A stretch of 64,000 nucleotides of DNA from Paenibacillus doosanensis. GTDB taxonomy: Bacteria > Bacillota > Bacilli > Paenibacillales > NBRC-103111. The position numbers were made by a program, and so were the translations under genes. Position 1 is the first letter of the stretch. Each line of letters opens with the position of its first letter. The stretch spans positions 62,001 through 126,000 of the forward strand of contig NZ_JANYUY010000010.1 in assembly GCF_025060755.1 (NCBI RefSeq), written 5' to 3'. The notes below the pieces were generated by a model. It saw only the letters and a list, made by a program, of their open reading frames with translations. It was not told the DNA's origin and made no database searches. Positions 37,757 to 47,060 of the stretch are shown piece by piece.

Positions 37757-39194
37757 TCCGTCGCCGGAATGCAGGCTTCGCGAGTTATTCGGTCGGTGCG
37801 ACGACGTGATGTTCGATCCGCTCAATCTTCCTAATCAAGCGCAGCCCGCCAAAGTGTTATTGATTTATTGCGAAGGCATGTGCGATGTCAAACAAATGAA
37901 TTCTTTTGTCGTTCCCAGTTTGCTGGACATGTATCAAAGGAGCGAAATCGCCGGCAGCGAAGCATTGGAACGGCATGCCGCGATGAGATTGGAGCGCATA
38001 ACGGACCGGTCCGATACGGAGGATATCGTGAACCGTGTGTTTAGAGGCGATCTGCTGATGCTCTTTGAACCGATGCAGGAGCTCTACAGCGTCAATCTGG
38101 CAGATCCGCCGAGCCGGGGAACCGAGGAATCCAACACGGAGGTTTCTATTAAAGGGCCCCGGGACGGTTTCACGGAGGAGCGCATCGTCAACATCGGGCT
38201 AATTCGCAAACGTTTGAAAACGAACCGTTTGGCCGTGCGTACCTATACTTTCGGCGAACAGACCGAAACGAAAGTCAGCCTGCTGTTTATGCAAAACATC
38301 ATTAAACAGGAAACGCTCGCAGAAATCGAGCAAAAGCTTGGCGAACTGCGCATCAAGGAGCTTACCACCTCTACTCAACTGGAGGAGGCGCTTGCCGGAT
38401 TCTCGCTATTTCCAATGTTCGTGTACAGCGGCAGACCCGATTACATCGTAAGCTCGCTGCTGCACGGGCGTTTTGTGCTAATTATCGACGGTTCGCCTAC
38501 GGCTTCGGTCGCTCCGGTGAATTTAACATTCATACTAAACTCATCGGAGGACTCCTATAATTTCAATTTATTCGTCATGTTCACCCGCTGCATGAGAATG
38601 CTCGGTCTGTTATTCTCTTTGTTCCTGCCGGGGTTCTGGATTGCGCTGCTGACCTTTCACCAAGATCAGCTCCCTTTTTCATTGCTTGCAACGCTCGTGA
38701 TATCAAGACAAGGGGTTCCGCTCCCGGTTCCTTTGGAAGCCCTGGTCATGCTGCTGCTATTCGAACTGTTCCGCGAAGCGGGGATGCGCCTGCCGTCCAC
38801 CTTCGGCCAAACCTTGTCCGTAGTCGGAGGACTAATTATCGGTCAAGCCGCCATCAGCGCGGGAATTACGGCGCCGGGGATACTTGTCGTGATCGCTCTA
38901 TCCGTTTTATCGACGTTTACCTTGACTAATCAGAGTATGGTCGGCATGGTCAGCATCCTTAGAATGATCGTCCTCATTATAAGCGGAATGCTCGGCTTGT
39001 TCGGTTTTCTCGTATGCCTCATGGGTTTGGTCGTATACCTGGTCAACCAGCGTTCCTTCGGCGTCTATTATATGGAGCCGCTCGCTCCTCCTTCGATCAA
39101 GAGCATCTGGGCGGCTTGGGTACGGACTCCTTGGGGCAAGATCGTCAACGTGCCGACGTTTCTGAAACAAAGCGGAGGGGATAAAAAACGATAA
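37749..39194 (+). CDS. GerA-family spore germinant receptor subunit A (operon 2)
   Basis: A 481-residue GerA-type subunit. The soluble N-terminal half shows KVLLIYCEGMCDVKQMNSFV, TEVSIKGPRDGFTEERIVNI and GLIRKRLKTNRLAV; the last two are the conserved P-R-D-G-F-x-E block. The membrane half shows LFLPGFWIALLTFHQDQLPF, RQGVPLPVPLEALVMLLLFE, FREAGMRLPSTFGQTLSVVG and GGLIIGQAAISAGITAPG. Its ATG lies within the 3' end of gerB (8-bp overlap). The germinant is unknown. Confidence 0.93.
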   Translation: MNDPSPECRLRELFGRCDDVMFDPLNLPNQAQPAKVLLIYCEGMCDVKQMNSFVVPSLLDMYQRSEIAGSEALERHAAMRLERITDRSDTEDIVNRVFRGDLLMLFEPMQELYSVNLADPPSRGTEESNTEVSIKGPRDGFTEERIVNIGLIRKRLKTNRLAVRTYTFGEQTETKVSLLFMQNIIKQETLAEIEQKLGELRIKELTTSTQLEEALAGFSLFPMFVYSGRPDYIVSSLLHGRFVLIIDGSPTASVAPVNLTFILNSSEDSYNFNLFVMFTRCMRMLGLLFSLFLPGFWIALLTFHQDQLPFSLLATLVISRQGVPLPVPLEALVMLLLFELFREAGMRLPSTFGQTLSVVGGLIIGQAAISAGITAPGILVVIALSVLSTFTLTNQSMVGMVSILRMIVLIISGMLGLFGFLVCLMGLVVYLVNQRSFGVYYMEPLAPPSIKSIWAAWVRTPWGKIVNVPTFLKQSGGDKKR

Positions 39195-39208
39195 GGTGGC
39201 TTCGCTCC

Positions 39209-40336
39209 ATGCTGGCGATCGTCATGCTGTCTTCACTGTTGACCGGCTGCTGGGGACTCCGGGAAATCGAGCATCTGATTTACGTCAACTCGGTGGGGAT
39301 CGACTATGCCAACAATAAAATCGTCATTTACGTGCAATTGGCAAGCTTTTTCAATATCGCCAAAAAGGAAGCGGGAGCTCAGGACGAACAGCAGGTGATC
39401 TCCGTTGCCAGAGCAGAAGGAGAAACCTTCGATAAGGCGATCTTTAATCTGTATGCAACCGCCCAGCAGCGCATCGCCTGGAGTCATGTCAAGACCGTAC
39501 TGTTCAGCGAAGCGGCTTTAAATGAAAAGATCATTAACCAGGTGCTGGACGTATGGGACCGCTACTACGAATTTCGCTATACGAATTGGGTATATGCGAC
39601 AAAAGATTCCATTGAATCCGTGTTTTACGCTACTCCGGTACAAAACATATCCGTAGTGTATTCGCAGCTGAACGACCCGAACGATACGTATTCGCAAAAT
39701 TCGGTGATCGAACCGCTCTACTTATTCGATTTCATGCGCAGCTGGTACGATAAGAGCCAGACGCTTAAAGTTCCGTTTTTAAAAGTGACCGACAATTGGA
39801 TCGAAAATCAAAAGGTTTCGCCCAAATTGGAAATGAACGGTATAGGTTTTTTTCAAAACAACCGGTATTTGGGGGATTTGCCGAGAGCGCAGACGCGCGG
39901 GCTGCGATGGTTTAACGCGAAATTGAAAAGGACCAACGTATTCGTCAGGAAAGATAATATTCCCCAAGTGATGCTGGTGATGGAGAAGGTGAAATTTCAA
40001 ATTCAACCGGAGATGAAGGAAGGGAAGGCCCAGTTTCGGATCAAAGTGTCGGCTCAGGGCAATATTCCGCAATTGATCCAAAACTTGACGGAAAAGCAGC
40101 TGAACCGGCTGGCTTCGGAGGAAATCGAAAAAGAAATCAGGGAGTCGTACGCCAAAGGATTGTCCAAAGGGATCGACGCCCTCAATTTGTCGGAGGTTTT
40201 ATTCCGTGCGAAACCGCAGGATTGGCACCGGTTGGAGAACAATGGAGCCATTCCGCTGGACGAAAACTCTCTGGCATCGGTCGAAGTCGACGCGAAGCTG
40301 TACAGCGGGGGCATCTCCAAAATAAAAAAAGATTAG
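39209..40336 (+). CDS. GerC-family germination lipoprotein (operon 2)
   Basis: A 375-residue Ger(x)C lipoprotein. The lipobox is LLTG-C14 followed by WGLREIEHLIYVNSVGIDYA. The visible signal peptide is short and lacks basic residues; AAGGTGG is spaced for the ATG at 39209, while codons upstream (R-W-L-R-S) would complete a normal signal peptide but offer only an ATA. The C-terminal domain shows FVRKDNIPQVML and the family's ending helix. It lies 14 bp after gerA and ends before the bidirectional terminator at 40376. Confidence 0.9.
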   Translation: MLAIVMLSSLLTGCWGLREIEHLIYVNSVGIDYANNKIVIYVQLASFFNIAKKEAGAQDEQQVISVARAEGETFDKAIFNLYATAQQRIAWSHVKTVLFSEAALNEKIINQVLDVWDRYYEFRYTNWVYATKDSIESVFYATPVQNISVVYSQLNDPNDTYSQNSVIEPLYLFDFMRSWYDKSQTLKVPFLKVTDNWIENQKVSPKLEMNGIGFFQNNRYLGDLPRAQTRGLRWFNAKLKRTNVFVRKDNIPQVMLVMEKVKFQIQPEMKEGKAQFRIKVSAQGNIPQLIQNLTEKQLNRLASEEIEKEIRESYAKGLSKGIDALNLSEVLFRAKPQDWHRLENNGAIPLDENSLASVEVDAKLYSGGISKIKKD

Positions 40337-40375
40337 TCCCGCCGATAGGGATAGGGGCTGACTGTAGACGAAGAA

Positions 40376-40412
40376 GGGTTCAGAACTTGTCCTTAAGCTC
40401 TGAACCCTTATT
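40376..40412. terminator. Bidirectional terminator between gerC (operon 2) and the MFS gene
   Basis: GGGTTCAGA pairs with TCTGAACCC, with a further CTT/AAG step in between, followed by TTATTATTAT on the plus strand. The genes on both sides converge here. Confidence 0.7.
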
Positions 40413-40447
40413 ATTATAGGGGTGCTTGCCCCAATAAAGCAGGTAGA

Positions 40448-41683
40448 TCACATATTGACATGCTTCCTCTTATATAAAACCGGTATTGCCGCCGCTATAA
40501 GGATCATCCCCATAAAAGCGGGTGCGGCATGACCGAACGATACATAGATTTGACCTCCCGCGATAGGCCCAATCATTCTTGCCAAAGCCTGAATGGATTG
40601 GCTGCCTCCTTGAATCCTTCCTTGCTCGCTGGCATCGACAGACTTGGAGAGCATTCCGTTGAATGAAGGCCCGTAGATCGAATCGCCAAACCCGAATATA
40701 AACATTCCAGCGATAAGAAGAGGGTAGAATGTGAACAACGCAGATAGCGCAATGAAACTGTAGCCTACCATCTCCGATACCATTCCAAGAATCGCTATCT
40801 GTTTATCGCTAAGTTTCCTCAAAAGTTTGGGCATAATGAAGCCTTGTGAAATGATGTCCTGGACACCCATAATTGAAAACATAAGCCCGATTAGCGCGGG
40901 TTTCCAGTTGAAAGTATCCATTGTGAACTGTGAAAAAACGGCCTGTAAGGACCCGTTGGGAATCCAAAGTAAGAACGCCGAGACAAGCAGCCATTTTAAG
41001 TTTTTCATGGAAAGTATATTGGCAAGCTGTGTAAAAGGATTCAGCCTTACAAAGGTAATCTCTTTCAGTCTATTATTCTTGCTGAGGCTCTCAGGCATAA
41101 AAAACAATCCGTAAATAACGTTCAGTAAAGTGATTATGGCTCCAAAATACATAGGTGCGGAATAACCAAACTTGGCAAGCATCCCGCCTAGAGTTGGGCC
41201 GATGACGGTGCCTACGCCTACAACCGCACTTACCCATCCAAAGTATTTGGTTCTCTGATCGGGAGGAATGATGTCGGCAAAATAGGCGAAGATCGTGCTG
41301 ATGCTCCCGCCCGTTATACCTTCTATTATGCGCCCGGCAAACAGCACCCATAGAGCTCCCCCTATGCCAAAAACGAAGTACCCGATTGCGGAACCAAGAA
41401 GGCATATTAAGAGCAAGGGACGGCGGCCGTATTTGTCGCTCAAAGCACCAACCACGGGGGCCGCAAAAAATACGCAGATTGCATAAACAGAGGTCAGCAG
41501 AGTAACGGCTATAGCTTGTTCTTCGGGATTGCTTGTGTAAGGCTGCACTAAGAAGGGGACGACTGGTGCAATGATACTGAAGCCTATTCCGCAAAGAAAC
41601 ACAGAGATAAGACCGAATAGTAAAGCATGTTTATCGACGGTTTGTTCTGTGCTTTGTTCATAGTGTGATCTAAATTTGAACAT
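40448..41683 (-). CDS. MFS multidrug-type efflux transporter
   Basis: A 411-residue major facilitator protein with 12 predicted helices. The MFS motif A reads GALSDKYGRRPLLLICLLGS between helices 2 and 3, and PVVPFLVQPY in helix 1 plus IGPTLGGMLA in helix 5 (motif C, G-x3-G-P-x2-GG) mark it as a drug:proton antiporter of the TetA/DHA1 group. It is preceded by a sigma-A promoter (41730-41758) overlapped by two copies of a 20-bp operator-like motif, and the MarR gene upstream on the same strand is the likely regulator. The substrate is unknown. Confidence 0.9.
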   Translation of the reverse strand: MFKFRSHYEQSTEQTVDKHALLFGLISVFLCGIGFSIIAPVVPFLVQPYTSNPEEQAIAVTLLTSVYAICVFFAAPVVGALSDKYGRRPLLLICLLGSAIGYFVFGIGGALWVLFAGRIIEGITGGSISTIFAYFADIIPPDQRTKYFGWVSAVVGVGTVIGPTLGGMLAKFGYSAPMYFGAIITLLNVIYGLFFMPESLSKNNRLKEITFVRLNPFTQLANILSMKNLKWLLVSAFLLWIPNGSLQAVFSQFTMDTFNWKPALIGLMFSIMGVQDIISQGFIMPKLLRKLSDKQIAILGMVSEMVGYSFIALSALFTFYPLLIAGMFIFGFGDSIYGPSFNGMLSKSVDASEQGRIQGGSQSIQALARMIGPIAGGQIYVSFGHAAPAFMGMILIAAAIPVLYKRKHVNM

Positions 41684-41708
41684 TAAATTCTCCTCTCAAT
41701 AGTTACGG

Positions 41709-41761
41709 TTTTATTTCCTTGGCAACAAAATAATAACGCTGTTTTGTTTCCTTGTCAACAA
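41709..41761 (-). promoter_or_regulatory. MFS promoter with two MarR-type operator repeats
   Basis: On the minus strand TTGACA (41758-41753) and TATTAT (41735-41730) are 17 bp apart. TTGTTGACAAGGAAACAAAA (41761-41742) overlaps the -35, and TTGTTGCCAAGGAAATAAAA (41728-41709) lies downstream of the -10. The two differ at two bases and lie 33 bp apart, about three helical turns. A third copy lies in the marR promoter. Confidence 0.75.
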
Positions 41762-41834
41762 ATTGATGACGATAAAAATGCAGCCCGCTCTCGATAGAAC
41801 TGGGCTGCCCCGTGATTTCATTTTCAGTATTCAT

Positions 41835-42308
41835 TTATTCGGCCTTAAAATCTATACCCAGTTTCTTTATTTCCGCATCCAGATGCTTATTATACTTTTC
41901 CACGAATCTAAGCATACTGTCAAATTGCTCCTCGGTTACCTGCTCAAATACGGCTTTATCCCGATCTTGAAACTCTTTGTGCAGATCCTCATGGATTTTA
42001 TAAATGACTTTCCCCTGCTCGGTAAGCCTGAAATAGATTTCTTTCTTGTTATCCGACTTCTGGTAGCTTTCGATAAGGCCTTTTTTGATGAGCTTCTTAG
42101 TTAATTTACTTATGGCACCGCGAGTCATATAAAAGGATTCCGCAAGTTTTGTCACGTTGGAATCTGCATTTTTTTCAATGTATTCAATGCAATGTACTTC
42201 AGAAGGCTTATAACCCTTAAGACTGTTCTCCATCTTATCTTTATTAAGCCAAACCATCTTGTTGTATAAGTCCCTGAAACCCAGTATGACCTGATCTTCT
42301 TTGTTCAT
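41835..42308 (-). CDS. MarR-family transcriptional regulator
   Basis: A 157-residue winged-helix regulator. The DNA-binding domain includes HCIEYIEKNADSNVTKLAES and TRGAISKLTKKLIKKGLIE, followed by the wing KKEIYFRLTEQGKVIY. GGGAGG precedes the ATG at 42308; the frame opens 11 codons earlier. It probably represses both itself and the MFS exporter through the shared 20-bp motif. The inducing compound is unknown. Confidence 0.9.
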   Translation of the reverse strand: MNKEDQVILGFRDLYNKMVWLNKDKMENSLKGYKPSEVHCIEYIEKNADSNVTKLAESFYMTRGAISKLTKKLIKKGLIESYQKSDNKKEIYFRLTEQGKVIYKIHEDLHKEFQDRDKAVFEQVTEEQFDSMLRFVEKYNKHLDAEIKKLGIDFKAE

Positions 42309-42342
42309 GGCGTGTCCTCCCACCCGCTGGTGCGGCGACAAT

Positions 42343-42374
42343 ATTATATTAAATTTTTATTTCTATTTCAACAA
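42343..42374 (-). promoter_or_regulatory. marR promoter with a third operator copy
   Basis: On the minus strand TTGAAA (42371-42366) and TATAAT (42348-42343) are 17 bp apart. TTGTTGAAATAGAAATAAAA (42374-42355) overlaps the -35 and matches the two operators at the MFS promoter in 16 to 17 of 20 positions, which supports autoregulation. Confidence 0.65.
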
Positions 42375-42563
42375 TTGTACAATAAAACGCCTGCTTTAAC
42401 CGGATTGGCGATCAATTTGACAAAAGTACAAGCCAATTGGCTTCCTAATCTTGTTGCAAATTTTTCACATGATAGTAACCGTAATAGCCCTATCGGGTGA
42501 TAGGAATAGGGGCGATTATCCGTAAAATAAGACATGGATATAAAAAGAAAGGGGGCGGCGGCG

Positions 42564-42944
42564 TTGAGACGAGCTATCATTTTATTGGTACTCGCAGGGC
42601 TCTGGATAATCGCTACGGCGTGTTCCTCCGGCCGGCAAGGGCAGGACCCGGCCAAGATCAAAGTCGAGCTGTCGACAGATCCGGTCACGGTGCAAGCAGG
42701 GCAGAAGGTCAAGCTGACGGCCACAATCGCGGGCCTGGTGAAAGAGGAGGGAGCTAACGTGCAGATTGACATCCGCAAATCGGACAACAGTCTTCTTCCT
42801 GATACGAAGGATGCACAAACGGTTGGAAACGGGCAATATTCGGCAGAAAAAACCTTCGATAAGCCCGGAGCGTATTCGATCTATATTCATCTGTATCAAG
42901 GGGATCTGCACATTACGAAGAAGAAAGAGCTGGAGGTGTCATGA
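42564..42944 (+). CDS. YtkA/FixH-like lipoprotein, first gene of the nos-type operon
   Basis: A 126-residue lipoprotein with signal peptide and lipobox ATA-C, then a single beta-sandwich domain (KIKVELSTDPVTVQAGQKVK, GQYSAEKTFDKPGAYSIYIHL) of the YtkA/FixH type. AAGGGGGC favours a TTG at 42564 as start; the in-frame ATG at 42534 has no ribosome site. The stop overlaps nosD by 4 bp. Related domains occur beside copper and cytochrome oxidase assembly genes, so a role in metal-centre maturation outside the membrane is inferred. Confidence 0.75.
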   Translation: MRRAIILLVLAGLWIIATACSSGRQGQDPAKIKVELSTDPVTVQAGQKVKLTATIAGLVKEEGANVQIDIRKSDNSLLPDTKDAQTVGNGQYSAEKTFDKPGAYSIYIHLYQGDLHITKKKELEVS

Positions 42945-44308
42945 GAAGGATACCGAAGCTGTGGACGCGCTTCTTAACGGCGATGGGCCTGCTCGTCTTA
43001 GCGTGGATATGGATCTGGATTCCCGGCAGCGTTATTGCAGCGCCAAGTGGAGACCACGAGCTTCAGACGATGGCGGACAACACGCCGGATGGAGGCACGC
43101 TCAAGCTTCCGGAAGGCAGCTACCAAGGCCCGCTCGTGATCAGGAAAGCGATTTCCGTACAAGGAACAGGTCATGTCGTCATCACCGGAGACGGGAGCGA
43201 CTCGCCCGTGATCCGGATTGAAGCGGCTCGCGTCAGCCTGCGCAACGTAGCCGTTATTCAACCGTCGGGCGGGGATAACGCCGCAGTGCTGGTTGCGGGG
43301 AATCAAGCGGTGCTGGATACGTTAACGATCCGCACCCGCTCTTACGGCATCGTCCTGCGCGACAGCGGACAGCATGACATCTCCGGAACGACCATTGATT
43401 GGGAGCCGGTCGATGCATCACAGCCATCCGATGAAACCTCGCTGAAGCGAAACGGCATCGATCTGTATAATTCGCACGACAACCGGATTCACGATAACCG
43501 GATTTCCCGGATGAACGACGGAATCTATCTGGAGAGCAGCCACCGAAATGTCGTAGAACATAATTCGATAGATCGTTCCCGGTACGGCGTTCACTGTATG
43601 TATACGGACGGTACCGTAGTTAAAGACAATTACGGGGAGTTCAATGTAACCGGCGGCATGGTGATGGGAGTTCGCGATGCCTTAGTGACGGGGAATACGT
43701 TTATGAAACAAAGCGAGAATGTCAACTCGCAAGGGCTGTTGTTTTTTGACGTACAGACGTCTCGCATTGCGAATAATAAAGTGGAGGGTAATAGAGTAGG
43801 GTTGTATATCGAGCAATCGGATAAGAATGAATTTATTGACAATGTTGTCGTTCAAAATTTCGTCGGAATTCAGTTTCTGGAGTCCAATCAAAACCGGTTT
43901 ACCCATAATCGCTTGGCGGGTAACGTGATTCAGGCGGAAGCCAACGAAAGCAGCGATAACCGTTTCGAACGCAATTATTGGGATGAATTTCACGGAATTG
44001 ATGCCGACGGAGACGGGATCAGCGATATCGCCTATGCGATGAATCCGTTCTTCCAGCGTCTGACCTCGGCGACTCCCGCGTTTCAGCTGTTTTTCCAATC
44101 CCCCGGTATGCAATTTCTGGAAGGCATGTATTCGTCCGGGAAAGATGAATGGACGATTGACACGGCGCCGCTGATGAACCCTGCAGCTGAAGAACAACGG
44201 CAAGGGGACGGGAGAGGCGGAGGAACGACGGGCGTGTTGATGTTAGGCTTGCTGTTTACATTATTTTCATTAACGATAATAACCATGATGGGGGTAAAAA
44301 GAATATGA
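42941..44308 (+). CDS. nosD: NosD-type copper-maturation beta-helix protein
   Basis: A 455-residue exported protein. An N-terminal signal anchor is followed by a right-handed beta-helix made of repeated strands (GIDLYNSHDNRIHDNRISRM, GIYLESSHRNVVEHNSID, VGLYIEQSDKNEFIDN) and a C-terminal hydrophobic helix (GVLMLGLLFTLFSLTIITMM). This is the layout of NosD, which works with the NosFY ABC transporter to mature the CuZ centre of nitrous oxide reductase. It overlaps genes on both sides by 4 bp, so translation is coupled through the operon. nosZ is absent from the window. Confidence 0.88.
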   Translation: MRRIPKLWTRFLTAMGLLVLAWIWIWIPGSVIAAPSGDHELQTMADNTPDGGTLKLPEGSYQGPLVIRKAISVQGTGHVVITGDGSDSPVIRIEAARVSLRNVAVIQPSGGDNAAVLVAGNQAVLDTLTIRTRSYGIVLRDSGQHDISGTTIDWEPVDASQPSDETSLKRNGIDLYNSHDNRIHDNRISRMNDGIYLESSHRNVVEHNSIDRSRYGVHCMYTDGTVVKDNYGEFNVTGGMVMGVRDALVTGNTFMKQSENVNSQGLLFFDVQTSRIANNKVEGNRVGLYIEQSDKNEFIDNVVVQNFVGIQFLESNQNRFTHNRLAGNVIQAEANESSDNRFERNYWDEFHGIDADGDGISDIAYAMNPFFQRLTSATPAFQLFFQSPGMQFLEGMYSSGKDEWTIDTAPLMNPAAEEQRQGDGRGGGTTGVLMLGLLFTLFSLTIITMMGVKRI

Positions 44309-44859
44309 AACAATTTGCAGCGGCTTCGGTATTTTTAATGATTCTGATTGTGATGCTGTCCGGATGCGGTAAAGAAAAGTACGCCGCCGTGCCGATCAAT
44401 GAAGCGACGGATAAATGCGCGATTTGCAATATGCAGGTCAAAGACGATGCCTTTGCTACGCAGCTGACGACGAAGGAGGGGAAAAACTACAAATTCGACG
44501 ATATCGGCTGCATGAACGAATGGGTCGGCAAATATGGAATCGATACCGTAGGAGCGGAGTTCGTGCGGGATTACAATACGAAGGAATGGATCAACTATGA
44601 TAAGGCGACCTACGTGTACGACGCTTCCTTTAAAACGCCGATGGCCTACGGGATTTATTCCTTCAAGGATAAAAGCACTGCGCAAACATTTATCGACGAG
44701 CAGAAAAAAGGAAAATTGATGAGCGCCGCCGATTTGAAAAATCATACTTGGGAGCGGGCCAAGGGCGCGATGGATATGGGCGATATGCACAGTCACGACA
44801 GCGGCGCCCCTTCGGAATCCGGAAGTGATATGAAGACGGATCACAGCGGGAAGCATTAA
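44305..44859 (+). CDS. nosL: NosL-type copper chaperone lipoprotein
   Basis: A 184-residue lipoprotein (lipobox MLSG-C). The NosL domain shows TDKCAICNMQVKDDAFATQL and KFDDIGCMNEWV, which hold the cysteine and methionine copper ligands expected of the family, and a long MAYG region (TPMAYGIYSFKDKSTAQTFI). The C terminus carries MDMGDMHSHDSG, rich in Met and His, likely to bind metal. NosL passes Cu(I) to nitrous oxide reductase in known systems. It lies between nosD and nosY. Confidence 0.9.
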   Translation: MKQFAAASVFLMILIVMLSGCGKEKYAAVPINEATDKCAICNMQVKDDAFATQLTTKEGKNYKFDDIGCMNEWVGKYGIDTVGAEFVRDYNTKEWINYDKATYVYDASFKTPMAYGIYSFKDKSTAQTFIDEQKKGKLMSAADLKNHTWERAKGAMDMGDMHSHDSGAPSESGSDMKTDHSGKH

Positions 44860-44861
44860 TT

Positions 44862-45680
44862 ATGAATCTTCTCCATATTGCGGTGAGGGAGGTTAAGCTC
44901 GGATTCCGTAATCCGTGGGCTTACTCCTTCATGATACTATTCACCGTCTTCAGCTTGTCGTTGTTGCTGATCAACACGCAAAGCTTTATCGAGGGCTATT
45001 CCAGCGGCACCTCGACAATGCTGAATTTCATACTATATCTGCTTCCGTTAATGACGCTGCTGATCGGGTCGTTCTCCCTGACATCCGAGAAGGAAGAGGG
45101 AAGCTGGACGCTGCTCTCGACGTATCCTATAAGCACCTTTTCGTTCATCGTCGGCAAATATACCGGTGTAGCCGTCGTACTGCTGATCATTATCGCCGTC
45201 GGTTACGGAGTGACCGGTATCGCCGGTTCTCTGTTCGGCAGGGGGCTTGATTTTCAGACGTATCGATTATTTATAGCTTTCTCCGCCGGACTTATAATAT
45301 TATTCCTTGCCGTCGCTCTATGCGTCGGCACATGGGTTCGCAACCGGTGGCAGGCGCTGACGATCGGGGTTGCGATCTGGTTTTTTGCAGTGATCGGCTG
45401 GCCGACGCTGCTCGTTGCCGTGCTCGGTCTGCTGCCTTATATGTGGATCAAGCCGCTGCTGACGGCATTAACCGTGCTTAATCCGGCCGAGCTGGTGCGG
45501 CTGTTCGTCGTAGTGAAGTTAGGCGGGGGCTCGGCCCTCGGACCGGAATATTATGAATGGGTTCGCTGGATTCAGGCTCCGTCGGGGACTGTCAGCTTTC
45601 TGGCGATTTGTCTGATTTGGGTAAGCGCGGCTATCGGATTGGCACACTGGGTATGGGAAAGGGGGCGGGTCCGTGGATAA
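44862..45680 (+). CDS. nosY: NosY-type ABC transporter permease
   Basis: A 272-residue membrane protein with six helices of the ABC-2/NosY permease family: LLHIAVREVKLGFRNPWAYS at the N terminus, LPLMTLLIGSFSLTSEKEEGSW (partial family block) and later GTWVRNRWQALTIGVAIWFF. It starts 2 bp after nosL and overlaps nosF by 8 bp. It should pair with NosF as a transporter that drives assembly of the copper centre by NosD. Confidence 0.9.
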   Translation: MNLLHIAVREVKLGFRNPWAYSFMILFTVFSLSLLLINTQSFIEGYSSGTSTMLNFILYLLPLMTLLIGSFSLTSEKEEGSWTLLSTYPISTFSFIVGKYTGVAVVLLIIIAVGYGVTGIAGSLFGRGLDFQTYRLFIAFSAGLIILFLAVALCVGTWVRNRWQALTIGVAIWFFAVIGWPTLLVAVLGLLPYMWIKPLLTALTVLNPAELVRLFVVVKLGGGSALGPEYYEWVRWIQAPSGTVSFLAICLIWVSAAIGLAHWVWERGRVRG

Positions 45681-46410
45681 GCCGGTGCTTAGAGTCAGGG
45701 AAGTTACCAAACAAATCGGCAGGAAGCAGATTATTTATCCGCTTGATCTTACGGTGTATCAAGGCCAAGTGCTTGCGCTGTGCGGGGGCAACGGCGCAGG
45801 CAAGAGCACCCTGCTGCGCATGATTGCCGGCATCCTGCAGTCGACGGGCGGAAGCATCGAGGTGAGCGGAGTAAGCTGGAAGCACAATCGCCGAGCTTAC
45901 GCGGAGCAAATCGGCTATATGCCGGATGACTATTTGTTCGGTCAAGGCTTATCCGCCGAAGAAACGTTAACGTTCTGGGGAACGCTGCGCAAAGTTTCCA
46001 AGGATAGAGTCAGAGAGACGCTGCGGATCGTCGGTCTTGAAGATGTGAAGGGCAGCGCCGTGTCTTCCTTCTCCAAAGGTATGCGGCAGCGTCTTCTGTT
46101 CGCTCAGGCGCTGCTTACGAAGCCTCCGCTTATCATTATGGATGAGCCGACGAACGGATTGGACCCCTATTGGCTGGAATCGTTCATCGCCCTGGTCAGT
46201 TCGGCCAGGCAGGAAGGGCATGCAGTCATTTTCTCGACCCATCAGCTTACGATCGCCGAGGTCGTCGCCGATCATGTCGTATTTATGAAAGAAGGCCGGA
46301 TCATGGAAGAAGGAACGGTAGATTCGTTCAATCATAAATACGGAAGTCACGGTCTTCAAGGCGCTTTTCAACGTCTGTTCGGTTTGCATGCCGGCGAGAA
46401 GCAGGATTAG
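45673..46410 (+). CDS. nosF: NosF-type ABC transporter ATPase
   Basis: A 245-residue ATPase with Walker A GGNGAGKST, a signature that reads SSFSKGMRQR rather than LSGGQ (usual for this subfamily), Walker B PLIIMDEPTNGLDP and H-loop FSTHQLTIAE. It energises NosY. The start is a GTG at 45673 within the nosY 3' end. All catalytic residues are present. Confidence 0.9.
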   Translation: MDKPVLRVREVTKQIGRKQIIYPLDLTVYQGQVLALCGGNGAGKSTLLRMIAGILQSTGGSIEVSGVSWKHNRRAYAEQIGYMPDDYLFGQGLSAEETLTFWGTLRKVSKDRVRETLRIVGLEDVKGSAVSSFSKGMRQRLLFAQALLTKPPLIIMDEPTNGLDPYWLESFIALVSSARQEGHAVIFSTHQLTIAEVVADHVVFMKEGRIMEEGTVDSFNHKYGSHGLQGAFQRLFGLHAGEKQD

Positions 46411-46438
46411 ACAAGGAGGGAGCCAGACTCCATTGAGG

Positions 46439-46996
46439 ATGAGTATCAAACAAAATGGAATGAAAAGCGGCAGGATGCGGATAGCGGGAGCGGCGTTATT
46501 GATCTTGCTGGCGTATACGTTCGTTACAGCGAACCGGCATAAAACGGACGAACCGGTCCAGGTTGGCCGGCCTGCACCGGATATTCAGGTGACGAATATG
46601 AACGGTTCGCCGGTCAAGCTGTCGGACTATCGGGGACAAGGTGTACTGCTGAACTTCTGGGGCTCCTGGTGCGTCCCTTGCGTAAGCGAGATGCCCAGAT
46701 TGAAAGCGGCTTATGAATCGGAAGATATTCACGGGGTAGAAATAGTGGCTGTGAACGTCGGAGAATCCAAGGGAACGATTATGGAATTTATCCGGCTTCA
46801 CGCGATTCCTTTTCACGTTATGACCGATCCGAGCGGCGAAGCGGCCAATGCATACCGGGTGAACGGGCTTCCCGCCACGTTCCTGATCAACGCCCAGGGA
46901 CTGGTGAAGCGGATCATTCCCGGAGAGTTGACGAATACGCAGCAAATCCGTTCGTTAATGGAGAGTGTTCAGCCGCAGCCACAGCCGGGGCCGTAA
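46439..46996 (+). CDS. TlpA/ResA-like membrane-anchored thioredoxin
   Basis: A 185-residue protein with an N-terminal membrane anchor (IAGAALLILLAYTFVT) and an extracytoplasmic thioredoxin-fold domain, including LNFWGSWCVPCVSEMP with the C-x2-C active site and the cis-proline in GLPATFLI. Such proteins reduce cytochrome c or copper-site cysteines for CuA/CuZ assembly. AAGGAGGG suits the ATG at 46439 or the TTG at 46433. It lies 28 bp after nosF, so it appears to belong to the operon. Confidence 0.88.
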   Translation: MSIKQNGMKSGRMRIAGAALLILLAYTFVTANRHKTDEPVQVGRPAPDIQVTNMNGSPVKLSDYRGQGVLLNFWGSWCVPCVSEMPRLKAAYESEDIHGVEIVAVNVGESKGTIMEFIRLHAIPFHVMTDPSGEAANAYRVNGLPATFLINAQGLVKRIIPGELTNTQQIRSLMESVQPQPQPGP

Positions 46997-47060
46997 ACGG
47001 TCGGCTGTTCTTAATGACAGACTGAACGCACGATGCTGAAGAGGGGAGAAGAGGCCAGTT

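Noticed and set aside
42381-42563. Possible Fnr-type site (TCACA half-site) before the Nos-type operon
   Set aside because: Only one half matches the TGTGA-N6-TCACA consensus; too weak to report.
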